The notes under the pieces are model-generated. The model was not told where the DNA came from. It searched no databases and saw nothing but the letters and a program-made list of their open reading frames with translations. From a virus, in the IMG/VR virus record IMGVR_UViG_3300031787_009175, positions 30,784-94,783 of that record: a stretch of DNA of 64,000 bases; one strand, given 5' to 3'. Below, piece after piece: positions 29,517-39,264 of this stretch (position 1 is the stretch's first letter; every line of letters begins with the position of its first letter). The position numbers and the translations under genes are program-made.

Positions 29517-30119
29517 ATGAGAACAGAAAATGATTTGATACAAAAATTGATGATATCAAAAAAAATAATGGATAAACATAAAGAAATGCCAAGAGGTAGT
29601 GTCAGCGAAAGTGATGTTATGATGATGTCAAATCCTGATGTAGAAACTTTTACACCAGTACCAGCAAAATATAATATCCCATCAGAGTTCATGCAAGAAC
29701 AAGAAATCAGTAGACCCGTTAATACAAATCCTGGCCCTATCACGGAAGATAAAATCAGAAATTCAAAATTACCTGATGAAATTAAAAGGTTAATGATGGA
29801 ACACCCAATTAATCAACCTCAACAAACTGGCCCAACTTTATCAGATGATTTAGTGGCTAAAGCATCACGACTGATGGGAACTAATAAACAAAATGTGGTC
29901 GAATCTAAAAAAACAACAGGACCACTTCCTAAGCATATTGAATCTCCATCAATTGACAAAAATGAAATTGCTGCAATTGTAAGAGAAACAGTAGAGGAAG
30001 TCCTAAGAGAGAACGGATTATTAATAGAATCAACTCAACGAACCAAAGATAACTTTACTTTCAAAGTAGGTAATCATATTTTTGAAGGGAAGTTAACTAA
30101 GATAAAAAAGGTTAGTTAA
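29517..30119 (+). CDS. Unknown virion/prohead-type protein
   Basis: A 200-residue protein I do not recognise. The first two-thirds look disordered and Pro/Met-rich. The C-terminus carries a helix IVRETVEEVLRENGLL followed by a small beta unit TFKVGNHIFEGKL. It is the last gene of the run from 27537 and is followed by an intrinsic terminator at 30143. A virion role is inferred from position. Confidence 0.55.
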   Translation: MRTENDLIQKLMISKKIMDKHKEMPRGSVSESDVMMMSNPDVETFTPVPAKYNIPSEFMQEQEISRPVNTNPGPITEDKIRNSKLPDEIKRLMMEHPINQPQQTGPTLSDDLVAKASRLMGTNKQNVVESKKTTGPLPKHIESPSIDKNEIAAIVRETVEEVLRENGLLIESTQRTKDNFTFKVGNHIFEGKLTKIKKVS

Positions 30120-30142
30120 GTTTTAGTATTATTTTTAGGAAG

Positions 30143-30178
30143 AAACCCCGACACATTAGTTGGGGTTTTTTGTTTTAG
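30143..30178 (+). terminator. Intrinsic terminator
   Basis: AAACCCC (30143-30149) pairs with GGGGTTT (30162-30168), followed by TTTTGTTTT. It closes the run 27537-30119 and separates it from the sugar island. Confidence 0.8.
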
Positions 30179-30232
30179 GTGTGTTGATATTCTGATAGAT
30201 AATCTTTATATTTTTCACAAATCAATTCATAT

Positions 30233-31495
30233 ATGAGCGAAAAAATCAAAGTGTTAGTGCTCCCATCAGACAAAACTGGCGTGGGCAAATTTAGGTCTGT
30301 TGACCCCCACGTTATGTTACAAAATATGTATCCTAACGATTTTCACGTAGACATTGACTACGAACCACGTATCAATGACATCAACTATTGGAGACAATAC
30401 CAAATTGTTCATATTCACAGAAATATCGGCAATATGTATGAACATACTCCGAATATCATTAGGATGTTAAAATCATTAAATATTGTAACAATAATTGACA
30501 TCGATGACTATTGGATGCCAGGCAAAGAACATCCAATTCACGATATTATACGTCAAAACAAAATCAATGAAAAGATTGTCGAAAACCTGAAACATCCTGA
30601 TTATGTAACAACAACGACATCTATCTTCGCAAAAGAGTTAAAGAAGATTAATAAAAATGTTGAGATTTTCCCAAATGCGATTGACCCATCTGAACCACAA
30701 TTTAACGAACCAACAGAAAAGTCTGATAAGATAAGAATTGGTTGGTTAGGAGGCTCTTCACACTTGCATGACCTTCAATTGTTAGAAGGTATGGTTTCTA
30801 AATTATCACCTATTCAAGATAAAATCCAATATGTAGTGTGCGGATTTGACACAAGGGGAACTATCACTGAAATTAACAAACAAACAGGTGAACAAAAACA
30901 AAGACCAATTCAACCTCACGAAACGGTTTGGGCAAAATACGAAGAGATATTCACAAACAGATATCAAATTATCACACCTGAATATAAACTTTTCTTAGAT
31001 AAATTTATTGAGCAACCTTTCGAGAATGAAAAAAATGAAAATTACAGAAGAGTTTGGACAAAAGATATTACACAATATGCTAGAAATTACTCTAAATTTG
31101 ATATCTCAATTGCACCAATCAAAAGTCATATGTTCAATATCGTCAAATCTCAATTAAAAGTTATTGAAGCAGGTTTTTATAAAAAGGCACTTATCGCATC
31201 AGAAGTTGGTCCATACACGATTGATTTGAAACATGCTATTAAGAACGGACAATTTACAGATGGGAACGCACTATTGGTTCCTGAATCAAGAAATCATAGT
31301 GATTGGGCTAAAAACATCAAAAAGTTGGTAGATAATCCAAATATGATTGTAGATTTGGGTGAACGTCTTTATGAAACCGTAAAAGACACTTATGATTTAA
31401 GAAATGTAACGAAGGCTAGAGCCGAATGGTATAAATTAATAGTTGATAAAAAAAACAATGTTGAACATACCCTTAACCAAAATTTTGTTTCTTGA
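30233..31495 (+). CDS. Glycosyltransferase, GT4-like
   Basis: A 420-residue GT-B enzyme. The N-terminal domain includes IVHIHRNIGN and the strand TIIDIDDYW. The C-terminal domain begins IRIGWLGGSSHLHD and ends with the donor-site region KVIEAGFYKKALIASEVGPY, where GT4 enzymes carry an E-x7-E-like motif. It opens the plus-strand sugar island about 60 nt after a terminator. Its last 38 nt overlap the exonuclease gene. The sugar is unknown. Confidence 0.75.
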   Translation: MSEKIKVLVLPSDKTGVGKFRSVDPHVMLQNMYPNDFHVDIDYEPRINDINYWRQYQIVHIHRNIGNMYEHTPNIIRMLKSLNIVTIIDIDDYWMPGKEHPIHDIIRQNKINEKIVENLKHPDYVTTTTSIFAKELKKINKNVEIFPNAIDPSEPQFNEPTEKSDKIRIGWLGGSSHLHDLQLLEGMVSKLSPIQDKIQYVVCGFDTRGTITEINKQTGEQKQRPIQPHETVWAKYEEIFTNRYQIITPEYKLFLDKFIEQPFENEKNENYRRVWTKDITQYARNYSKFDISIAPIKSHMFNIVKSQLKVIEAGFYKKALIASEVGPYTIDLKHAIKNGQFTDGNALLVPESRNHSDWAKNIKKLVDNPNMIVDLGERLYETVKDTYDLRNVTKARAEWYKLIVDKKNNVEHTLNQNFVS

Positions 31496-32159
31496 TATTG
31501 AAACCGTAGGTATTACCTATGATTACAATCAATGTAAGGAAAAATATCCGAGACTTGCGGAACAGTTTTCAAACTACTTCGATTGGTTTCAGAAACGTTT
31601 TCCTGAGGATGACGGAAAATCTTTTGACTACGTTTTCAGTTTAAGGTCCTCTCTTGTTCCCGAATTCGCAAAAGTTGTTTGTGTAAGTGCATCATTTGTT
31701 ACTGATAAAGGTGAAATAAAAACTCAAACATTTTCATCCGATGATGAATCAGAAGTTTTGAGAGATACACAAAAACTATTGGACAGATGTGGAAAACTTG
31801 GATTTTATCTTTGTGGTCATAACTTAAAAAACTTTGATATTCCGATGTTATCAAAACGCATGGTTATCAATGGAATTTTACCTCCACAAATATTACCAAG
31901 TTATGATACCAAACCTTGGGAAATAAAGGCGATTGACACAAAAGAACTTTGGCAGTTTGGGGCTTATTCATCCATTGGTTCACTTGATTTAATGTGTGCA
32001 AGTATGAATGTTGAGTCATCAAAAGATGGCGAAATAACAGGTAAGGATGTTCACGAAGCTTATTGGAAAAAATCAAAATTGAAACAAATTGCTGAATACT
32101 GCGAAAAAGATGTTAAGGTATTAATAGACGTAATAAAAAAATTTAAAGAATTAAAATAA
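31458..32159 (+). CDS. DnaQ/PolB-like 3'-5' exonuclease
   Basis: A 233-residue DEDD exonuclease. Exo I is LFLDIETVG near residue 10, Exo II is CGHNLKNFDIPML, and the C-terminal YCEKDVKVLIDV gives the YxxxD form (DEDDy). It resembles the stand-alone exonucleases related to the PolB proofreading domain. I prefer the ATG at 31458 to an upstream TTG. It sits between a glycosyltransferase and dUTPase, so replication functions are embedded in the sugar island. It may act in repair or nucleotide scavenging. Confidence 0.85.
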   Translation: MLNIPLTKILFLDIETVGITYDYNQCKEKYPRLAEQFSNYFDWFQKRFPEDDGKSFDYVFSLRSSLVPEFAKVVCVSASFVTDKGEIKTQTFSSDDESEVLRDTQKLLDRCGKLGFYLCGHNLKNFDIPMLSKRMVINGILPPQILPSYDTKPWEIKAIDTKELWQFGAYSSIGSLDLMCASMNVESSKDGEITGKDVHEAYWKKSKLKQIAEYCEKDVKVLIDVIKKFKELK

Positions 32160-32776
32160 TGGATATTTCACAACAACTTAAAGATTTAGAAAAATCTCTC
32201 AAAAGTTTACAAGAAGATTTGGGAGTATCGGACGATGAATCATTGAATATGACGGATGTCGAGTATGATTTCATAAAAAGTAATTATGGGATTGACATCA
32301 AACAACTTGATGAAGAACTAATGAATCCGAAAACATTGATGGATTTAAAATATCAAACAATAAGTAAAGATGCTACTATACCGAAGTATAACTATGGCTC
32401 CGATTCAGGATTTGACTTACATTCAACCGAAGAAATAACAATAGATGGATTTGGCAGAGCTCTTATTCCAACAGGATTGAGATTTGATATTAAAGATGGT
32501 TATGAAATCCAAGTAAGAACCAAAAGTGGTTTAGCTATCAATCAAGGTTTAATGGTTTTGAATTCACCCGGTACTGTAGATAGTGGATATAACGGAGAAG
32601 TTAAGGTTATAATTTTTAATACAAATAAAGAACCTTTTACAATCACAAAAGGAATGAAAGTAGCACAAGCAGTTTTATGTCCCGTTGTTAATGGAAATTG
32701 GGTTGATTTAATTAAAGTTGAAGAAATAAAAGAAAAAGATAGAAATGCAAACGGTTTTGGTTCAACTGGACTCTAA
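32159..32776 (+). CDS. dut: dUTP diphosphatase with N-terminal extension
   Basis: Hydrolyses dUTP to dUMP and so keeps uracil out of phage DNA. All five trimeric dUTPase motifs are visible: SGFDLHS, RTKSGLA, GTVDSGYNGEVKV, AQAVLCP and NGFGSTG. The family core is about 140 residues; here an extra 65 residues at the N-terminus (DISQQLKDLEKSLKSL) look like a coiled coil. The ATG overlaps the exonuclease stop by 1 nt. Confidence 0.93.
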   Translation: MDISQQLKDLEKSLKSLQEDLGVSDDESLNMTDVEYDFIKSNYGIDIKQLDEELMNPKTLMDLKYQTISKDATIPKYNYGSDSGFDLHSTEEITIDGFGRALIPTGLRFDIKDGYEIQVRTKSGLAINQGLMVLNSPGTVDSGYNGEVKVIIFNTNKEPFTITKGMKVAQAVLCPVVNGNWVDLIKVEEIKEKDRNANGFGSTGL

Positions 32777-32777
32777 T

Positions 32778-33152
32778 GTGAGTCCCGAATTAGCTTTCGG
32801 ATTAAAAAATTATTTAATTGACATTGATGGGACAATAACAGAAGATGTTCCAAATGAACAACCTGAACGTATGTCAATTGTTGAACCATTTGAGGGTTCA
32901 GTAGAAACAATAAATGAATGGTATAATGAAGGTCACGTAATAACATTTTTTACATCAAGAACTGATGAACACGAATTGGTAACAAAACAGTGGTTAGATA
33001 AGTGGAATTTTAAATACCATAATATTATATTTAACAAACCAAGAGGAGGAAACTACCATTGGATTGATAACCATATTGTAAGGGCAACTCGTTATAACGG
33101 CAGGTGGTCCAAATTGGTAAACAAAACCCATAATATTGAAGTATTCGAATAA
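32778..33152 (+). CDS. Small HAD-family phosphatase
   Basis: A 124-residue HAD-type protein with motif I YLIDIDGTITED, motif II FFTSRT and a following Lys in NKPRGG, so the catalytic aspartates are present. The cap is minimal. I chose the GTG at 32778, 1 nt after the dUTPase stop; an upstream ATG at 32745 would overlap dUTPase by 32 nt. It could dephosphorylate a nucleotide or sugar phosphate. It overlaps the next ATG by 1 nt. Confidence 0.75.
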   Translation: MSPELAFGLKNYLIDIDGTITEDVPNEQPERMSIVEPFEGSVETINEWYNEGHVITFFTSRTDEHELVTKQWLDKWNFKYHNIIFNKPRGGNYHWIDNHIVRATRYNGRWSKLVNKTHNIEVFE

Positions 33153-34651
33153 TGATAACAATTGGATATAGCACAAGAACCTCAAATCCAACTCTACGAG
33201 AATACTTTAAAAAAACTTGTGGAATAAAAGATGTTGAGGTTATTGAAGTAATTAATAACGGTGAAAAATCTTTGGCTCAAGCCTACAATCAAATTATTGA
33301 TAGTTCATCAAATAATATTTTGGTTTTATGTCACGATGATATAAAATTAGAAACAGGTTGGGGGAAAAAACTATTAAAGGATTTCGAAGAAAATCCTGAC
33401 TACTCTATAATAGGAAAAGCGGGTTCATGTTATTTTCCTGAGTCTGGTGTTTATTGGGAAAAGATGAATCAAACTATGGTAGGTCAGGTTTATCACCACC
33501 CTGATGGACAAAAAAAATGGTTAAGTAAGTATTCGCCAAAATTACCATTTTTGATTCCTGTTGTCACAATTGATGGATTATTTATTAGTTTCGATAAAAC
33601 CAAAATAAAACATAAATTCGATGAAACAATTGGAAAGTTTCACTTTTACGACCACGGATTTTGTATTCCTAATTATTTAGATGGCGTTAAAATTGGGGTA
33701 ACATCATCATTTGAAATTACGCACCAATCTGTTGGTCAACCAAATGAAGAATTTTGGATTAGTAAAAATCAGTTTTTACAAAAGTGGGGTAGTAAGTTAC
33801 CATTGGACTTAAAACCTGAAAAAGTTTTTATCCCTGAAATCAAAGAAAAATTATCTAATAAGTTTGGTAAAGTTGCGGTCATTATACCCAATAAGAGTAA
33901 TAATGAGTTACTGCTAGATTGTATTAATTCGTTTTATACAAATTGCAACCCTGAATTATTTAAAATATTCATTGCAGATACTGGCTCAACGGATGAAGAA
34001 AAAGAATGGATAAAAAAAAACATTCTAACTCTTGGTAACATAGAATTTATTGAATATGACTATTATAATTTCGCCAAAATAAATAACGATGTTGTAAAAA
34101 ATTATGTAACTAAAGAATACGAATATATTTTGTTTTGTAATAATGACATAAAATTGTTGAACAACGTATTATTTGAAATGATTAAAACGTTCAAGACTTA
34201 TCCTAATTGTGGTACGGTAGGTGCCAGATTAATGTATCCTGATAATACAGTACAACACGATGGATTATTTCTTTATCTAAAAAAGGACAACAAACAAATT
34301 GTATCGACACATAAAAATCAATTTAATTACTACAACTATTCTTCGGGTTTGAATAGTGTAATTGGGAACACGGCGGCTTTAATGATGGTAACAAAAAACG
34401 CTTTCATCAAAGCCGGCATGTTCAATGAAAAATACAGACATTGTTTTGAAGATGTGGAATTAAATATCAAATTGAAGTCCATAGGTTTGAAAAACTTTAC
34501 CAACTCAAACTGTGTTGCTTACCATATAGAGTCGAAAACAAGGGACGTAAAATTAAATAACTATGAAATGATTGAGGATTACAATAATATTTTTGTTCCT
34601 ACATTTAAATCAATATTTGAAAAAATTAAAAACGAAGTATTCGTATTATGA
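33152..34651 (+). CDS. Two-domain GT2 glycosyltransferase
   Basis: A 499-residue protein with two GT-A modules. The first (about 1-220) has LAQAYNQIIDSSSNNILVL followed by CHDDI, its DxD-type site. The second (about 238-499) has VAVIIPNKSNNELLLDCI, ADTGSTDEE, ILFCNNDIKLL and the acceptor-side FEDVELNIKLKSIG. It is soluble. It overlaps the next gene by 4 nt. Such double transferases often build repeating glycans, but the sugars here are unknown. Confidence 0.82.
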   Translation: MITIGYSTRTSNPTLREYFKKTCGIKDVEVIEVINNGEKSLAQAYNQIIDSSSNNILVLCHDDIKLETGWGKKLLKDFEENPDYSIIGKAGSCYFPESGVYWEKMNQTMVGQVYHHPDGQKKWLSKYSPKLPFLIPVVTIDGLFISFDKTKIKHKFDETIGKFHFYDHGFCIPNYLDGVKIGVTSSFEITHQSVGQPNEEFWISKNQFLQKWGSKLPLDLKPEKVFIPEIKEKLSNKFGKVAVIIPNKSNNELLLDCINSFYTNCNPELFKIFIADTGSTDEEKEWIKKNILTLGNIEFIEYDYYNFAKINNDVVKNYVTKEYEYILFCNNDIKLLNNVLFEMIKTFKTYPNCGTVGARLMYPDNTVQHDGLFLYLKKDNKQIVSTHKNQFNYYNYSSGLNSVIGNTAALMMVTKNAFIKAGMFNEKYRHCFEDVELNIKLKSIGLKNFTNSNCVAYHIESKTRDVKLNNYEMIEDYNNIFVPTFKSIFEKIKNEVFVL

Positions 34652-35397
34652 CAACTGAGACATTCATTTTTGTACACGACCAAGATATAATAATAAATTA
34701 TATCAACGCCAAGAAATATTCCAATTTAGAAAATGTAAAATTCGTTTTCTTAGGTAAAAATCCTATCGATAAAATAAAAAATATAGATAATGTTATTATT
34801 TGCAGAAATTTACCAATAAACATAGAACGATATCCTAAGTTTACATCATTAACAGGATGGTATGCTTTGTGGAAAAACAACCTGATATCTTCAGACTATA
34901 TAAATTTATTCGAGTACGATACAATTATATCTAAAGAATTTACAGAAAAACAAAGTGAAATCTTAAAAGATAAACCTGATTTTGTTGGGTATATACCAAA
35001 ACCTATCACAATGCCAGATTACGTGTCAAATTTTATGTGGGTTCAAGATATTATGCCATCAATTAAAAAACATTATAATGTTAACATTTTTGATTTGATT
35101 GATAATATAAAGGTTCAGAATCCTCAAGAAGTTTGGAGTTGTACTAGTAACTCAACTTTTTCTAAAAAAACTTTTGAGGAGTATATGACGTGGTTCGAAA
35201 AATTAATTGAAGATTTGAAAGGAAGTACAACCTGCGGTCATGCTCATGAAAGGTCAATAAGTTTCTTTTACTTTATACATAAAAAAATTGTGAGGATGTT
35301 GCCAGGTCTGATAACTCATTTTCAGTTAGACTCACACAAAACACAAGGACATCCTGTAGACTTTAGTAAGTCTATGGAAATATTAATTCAAAATTAA
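34648..35397 (+). CDS. Putative glycosyltransferase
   Basis: A 249-residue soluble protein. The segment GWYALWKNNLISSDYINLFE followed by YDTII resembles the donor-site strand of GT-A-like transferases seen in phage and capsule loci, with an acidic EYD in place of DxD. The C-terminus has HERSISFF and GLITHFQLDSH. It overlaps the preceding transferase by 4 nt. The family is not certain. Confidence 0.5.
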   Translation: MTTETFIFVHDQDIIINYINAKKYSNLENVKFVFLGKNPIDKIKNIDNVIICRNLPINIERYPKFTSLTGWYALWKNNLISSDYINLFEYDTIISKEFTEKQSEILKDKPDFVGYIPKPITMPDYVSNFMWVQDIMPSIKKHYNVNIFDLIDNIKVQNPQEVWSCTSNSTFSKKTFEEYMTWFEKLIEDLKGSTTCGHAHERSISFFYFIHKKIVRMLPGLITHFQLDSHKTQGHPVDFSKSMEILIQN

Positions 35398-35403
35398 AAA
35401 ATT

Positions 35404-36069
35404 ATGAAATACTTAAGTTTTAGCCTTTGGGGTGACAAACCTATATATAACGTTGGGGCAATAAGAAATGCCGAGTTATGGAAGGTAATATATTACGATT
35501 GGCAGATGGTAGTTTATTATGACGAAACAACACCAGTGGACACAATAAATAAACTGAATGATTTGGGTGTTATGACAATAGATGTTACTGAAAAGAATCT
35601 CTATGGTATGTTTTGGAGATTTTTTGCGGTCGGTTTACCAAACTCAGAATATTGTGTATTCAGAGACACCGATTCAAGAATCACAATGAGGGAAAAATTG
35701 GCAGTTGATGAGTGGATTAATAGTAAAAAAACACTTCATGTAATGAGAGACCATCCGGCTCACTACATACCATATGGTAATGACAGATTAGGAATCTTAG
35801 GTGGAATGTGGGGAATAAAGTCAGATAAAGTTCATTTAACGGATATGATTGAGGAATTTAGAAAAGACAAAGATTTAACCTACGGCTCCGACCAAACTTT
35901 TTTGAGAGATATATATTCAATGTTCGAAAATGACAGGAAAACGCATGATGATTTTTTCGAAAAAAAACCCTTTCCTATCGCAAGAGAATATGGTAGATTT
36001 GTTGGGGATAGGATTGATGAAAACGATAAACCAGTCGGTGAAGATTATAAATACGTTTTAAATAAATAA
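35404..36069 (+). CDS. Putative glycosyltransferase (GT-A, DTD motif)
   Basis: A 221-residue protein beginning MKYLSFSLWGDKPIYNVGAI. It has YCVFRDTDSRITMREK near residue 85, a clear DxD strand, and HVMRDHPAHYIPYG further on, followed by a conserved GGMWGIKS. The order fits a small GT-A transferase. It lies 6 nt after the previous gene. Confidence 0.65.
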   Translation: MKYLSFSLWGDKPIYNVGAIRNAELWKVIYYDWQMVVYYDETTPVDTINKLNDLGVMTIDVTEKNLYGMFWRFFAVGLPNSEYCVFRDTDSRITMREKLAVDEWINSKKTLHVMRDHPAHYIPYGNDRLGILGGMWGIKSDKVHLTDMIEEFRKDKDLTYGSDQTFLRDIYSMFENDRKTHDDFFEKKPFPIAREYGRFVGDRIDENDKPVGEDYKYVLNK

Positions 36070-36084
36070 AAATTTAAGATTAAG

Positions 36085-36744
36085 GTGAAATATATATACC
36101 ATCATTTAGGTCTTGGTGACCACATCATTTGTAATGGTCTTGTAAGATATTACAGGAAAATACATCAAGATGTTTCGGTTTTTTGTAAACCACACAATTT
36201 CAATAACGTTGAGTATATGTTCAGGGATGATTCGAATATTAATGTTTTATCTATTGGTGAGGATTACGATGTTCATCAATATATTATAAAAAATAAAATA
36301 CAAAATGACGTTATAACAGTTGGGTTTGAGAAATTAAATATTACACAAACAAACACTTTTGACGAGTCGTTCTATGTTGCAAATAGAATTCCATTTGAAG
36401 TAAGATTTGATTATTTTCATGTTGATAGAGATATGGAAATTGAATTAAAAATAATTCAGAAACTTAATCCAAGTAATGAAAAATACATTTTTACCCATAA
36501 TGTTAATCTTGAGAAGATTAATACCAATTATAAAATTATAGAAAATCCTACCGAATATAATTTATTTAATTTAATTTCTTTAATAGAGAATGCTGAAGAG
36601 GTCCATCTTATGGAATCTAGTTTAAAATGTCTTATTAATAGTTATAAATTTAAAAAACCTATATTTTATTATCATGAATATGTTAGAAATTACACACCGT
36701 ATTATAATACATTAGGACTTAATAAATTCCAAATTATAAAATAA
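36085..36744 (+). CDS. Putative GT-B glycosyltransferase (GT9-like N-terminus)
   Basis: A 219-residue protein with a GTG start at 36085. The N-terminus HHLGLGDHIICNGLVRYY matches the Gly-rich loop of heptosyltransferase-type (GT9) enzymes. The C-terminal part NAEEVHLMESSLKCLINSY is like their donor-site helix, in which Ser and His residues contact the nucleotide sugar. It is shorter than GT9 enzymes (about 330 residues), so it is a compact relative or a different family with a similar loop. Confidence 0.5.
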   Translation: MKYIYHHLGLGDHIICNGLVRYYRKIHQDVSVFCKPHNFNNVEYMFRDDSNINVLSIGEDYDVHQYIIKNKIQNDVITVGFEKLNITQTNTFDESFYVANRIPFEVRFDYFHVDRDMEIELKIIQKLNPSNEKYIFTHNVNLEKINTNYKIIENPTEYNLFNLISLIENAEEVHLMESSLKCLINSYKFKKPIFYYHEYVRNYTPYYNTLGLNKFQIIK

Positions 36745-36745
36745 A

Positions 36746-37105
36746 ATGATTAAAATTAGTGTTGATGAAGCGTACGCTTTCGATTATTACACAATTCTAT
36801 GTTTGAAGAAAAAAAACGGTTTAGACGTAGATATAATAATAAAAATTATAGAAGAAGATTTAATAAACCAAATAGGTGTGGATAAATTTAATTTAATAGT
36901 TAACTCTGAAGAATACTCTAACTTGTATAACGCAAACGAAAAAACCTTTTTGGCGGTAGATAAGGCAAAGACTGATGACGTATCAGCAAGTTATGTGGAT
37001 AAATGTAACTACGAAAGAATGACGCACAAACAATTTTTACAAAGTAAATTTTTTTTCAAAAAAATAACAGAAGTTAAATTAGGTTACGAAAAACTTAAAA
37101 AATGA
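36746..37105 (+). CDS. Unknown small protein in sugar island
   Basis: A 119-residue mostly helical protein (DEAYAFDYYTILCLKK at the start, charged C-terminus). No motif is recognised. It sits 1 nt after the GT9-like gene and overlaps the next ATG by 4 nt, so it is co-translated with sugar enzymes and may be an accessory subunit. Confidence 0.55.
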   Translation: MIKISVDEAYAFDYYTILCLKKKNGLDVDIIIKIIEEDLINQIGVDKFNLIVNSEEYSNLYNANEKTFLAVDKAKTDDVSASYVDKCNYERMTHKQFLQSKFFFKKITEVKLGYEKLKK

Positions 37106-37896
37106 GAAATAATTTAGTCATAGGAGACACATCACAAATTTCTTATTATTTTCCAGAAAATTTTGTCAAAATCTCTTCAAGAAATATAGATTATAATAAC
37201 TTAACGAAATTTGAGTGGGACAGAATTTTTGTTTGTGTTGGTGAATCAAGAAAATTTATACAAAATATTGAAATTTATAATCAAGTCAACTATGAATTGG
37301 TTTTGAGTATAATAAAGAGGTTTAAGGGGTGTTCTAATAAAATTATAATTTATTCGACTTGTGAGTTATGGAATAAATGTGATGGACCAATATCCATAGA
37401 TATGGATTTTGATTTTTACGAAACACCCTATCTTTTATCAAAATATAAGATAACCAAAAAAATTATAGAAAACCCATCAGAGTTTAGTAATGTTATTTTA
37501 ATATACCCATTTAACTTTAATTCACCATATAGAACAAATGAATTTCTTTTCGGAAAAATCTTTTCATCATTAATAGAGAGAAAAACAATTGAGATTGGTG
37601 ATACATATTTTTACAGAGACTTGATACACCCAAAATTTTTAGTGAATGAATCAATAAATTCTCAAAACCATAAAATAGTTGGTTCTGGCAGAATGGTGTA
37701 CATAAATGATTTCATAAGAGATTTATATTCCAACTTCGACATTAATTATGACGAATACGTTGTAGAAAATAGACAAACATTTATAGAGTATGAAAAAAGA
37801 AAGGAGTTCTATTTAAAGAGTGATAAAGAAGTTTATAATTATAACGAACTTTTGACGGACACACTAAATGATATAAAAAAATATAAAAGAATATGA
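37102..37896 (+). CDS. Divergent NAD(P)-dependent epimerase/dehydratase-like protein
   Basis: A 264-residue protein resembling extended short-chain dehydrogenases. IIYSTCELW stands where the catalytic Ser/Thr strand is expected, and YLLSKYKITKKI gives the YxxxK catalytic pair. The N-terminal nucleotide loop (NNLVIGDTSQI) lacks the usual GxxGxxG. HPKFLVNE and YINDFIRDLY fit the late substrate domain. It may be an active but divergent sugar epimerase or a degenerate one. It overlaps both neighbours by 4 nt. Confidence 0.55.
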   Translation: MRNNLVIGDTSQISYYFPENFVKISSRNIDYNNLTKFEWDRIFVCVGESRKFIQNIEIYNQVNYELVLSIIKRFKGCSNKIIIYSTCELWNKCDGPISIDMDFDFYETPYLLSKYKITKKIIENPSEFSNVILIYPFNFNSPYRTNEFLFGKIFSSLIERKTIEIGDTYFYRDLIHPKFLVNESINSQNHKIVGSGRMVYINDFIRDLYSNFDINYDEYVVENRQTFIEYEKRKEFYLKSDKEVYNYNELLTDTLNDIKKYKRI

Positions 37897-38483
37897 ACAC
37901 ACAAGGACAGATAGTTCTTTCATCTGAAAGATGTTCTTTAATTGAAAGAACTATACGAAAATATGACTGCAAAAAAATTGTCGAGATAGGTACATGGAAA
38001 GGAATGGGGTCAACGATTTGCATTTTGAATTCTAAATCAGAAGACTCACAATTCATTACTATAGAAAGTAATAAATCATTTTATGACACCGCTATCGATA
38101 ATTTAAAAAAATACCAAGACAGGTACCAACCCATTTACGGTAGTATAGTTTCGGTTGACGAAATAGAATCCTTCGTATCAAACATAAGTTTAGAACCTCA
38201 CAAACAAGAGTGGTTAAAAGAGGACCTGAATAATACTATGAGTTGTCCAGATGTTTTACAACACATTTTTAACGAAATCGACTTCTTACTCTTAGATGGG
38301 GGAGAGTTTTCAACATATAAAGAATGGTTGAAGTTAAAGGATAGAACAAATATAGTTGCCTTAGATGATATCGTAGAAATTAAAACTAGTAAAATTTATG
38401 GCGAACTTATTGTTGATACCGAATATGAATTAATAGAAAAAACTGATGAGGGTAATGGATTCTGTATATTTAAGAAAAAATAA
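37893..38483 (+). CDS. SAM-dependent methyltransferase
   Basis: A 196-residue class I methyltransferase. The SAM loop is IVEIGTWKGMGSTI near residue 30, followed by FITIESNKSFY and motif IV in DFLLLDGGEFSTY. This layout is that of the Methyltransf_24 group. It overlaps the epimerase-like gene by 4 nt and ends 1 nt before the next gene. Confidence 0.75.
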   Translation: MNTQGQIVLSSERCSLIERTIRKYDCKKIVEIGTWKGMGSTICILNSKSEDSQFITIESNKSFYDTAIDNLKKYQDRYQPIYGSIVSVDEIESFVSNISLEPHKQEWLKEDLNNTMSCPDVLQHIFNEIDFLLLDGGEFSTYKEWLKLKDRTNIVALDDIVEIKTSKIYGELIVDTEYELIEKTDEGNGFCIFKKK

Positions 38484-38484
38484 C

Positions 38485-39264
38485 ATGGATTTTTTAGAAT
38501 TAAATAAATTTTCTGAATTACACAATGGTAGAGATATTTTCTTTTGTAAAACAGATTTCTTACTAAGTGATTTAAAAGACATAGGTGGTTTAAATAATGA
38601 TGTAATATTAATAAGTGGTAATTCTGACTACCCAATAACTGATGAATATTTAAAAATTTTACCAAATAATGTTATTAGATGGTTTGGTCAGAATATATTA
38701 AGTAATCATGAAATTTTTGAACCAATACCTTTAGGCATAGAAAACAAAATAGATTCTTTTAGACCTGGTCATGGTATTTCTTACTACGAAAGGGTAAATG
38801 AAAAAGAAAATCTTTTGGGGAGAAATTCAAATTTAATTCCGACAAAAAAAATATATGCAAATTTTAAAGTTGACACTAATTACAATCATAGGATTGTTGT
38901 GAGAGATATTTGCAAAAAATCTAACCATATTGATTGGGAGGAACCCAATCTCACCTTAAATGAATTTTTTGACAAAATATTAGACTATGAAATGGTAGTT
39001 TGTCCAATCGGTAATGGTTTAGACACACATAGATTATGGGAAGTTCTATATTCTAACAGAATCCCAATTACGGTAAAAGTCGGTAACTTTAAAATTTATG
39101 AAATGTATGAAAAATTCCCTATAATCTTATTGGACAATATTAACGAATTAGGTGATGAGAATATTTTATCAGTAAAGTATCAAAAAATTAAAGAAAAAAA
39201 ATTTGATAGAACACTTCTTGATTTTGATTTTTGGAAAAATAAAATACTTAATATCGATAAATGA
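38485..39264 (+). CDS. Exostosin-like glycosyltransferase
   Basis: A 259-residue protein. The C-terminal segment MVVCPIGNGLDTHRLWEVL followed by YSNRIPI is the donor-site signature shared by exostosin-like (GT47) and related transferases. The N-terminal half has IRWFGQNILSNHEIFEPIPL. I chose the ATG at 38485 just after the previous stop. It overlaps the next gene by 4 nt. Confidence 0.65.
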   Translation: MDFLELNKFSELHNGRDIFFCKTDFLLSDLKDIGGLNNDVILISGNSDYPITDEYLKILPNNVIRWFGQNILSNHEIFEPIPLGIENKIDSFRPGHGISYYERVNEKENLLGRNSNLIPTKKIYANFKVDTNYNHRIVVRDICKKSNHIDWEEPNLTLNEFFDKILDYEMVVCPIGNGLDTHRLWEVLYSNRIPITVKVGNFKIYEMYEKFPIILLDNINELGDENILSVKYQKIKEKKFDRTLLDFDFWKNKILNIDK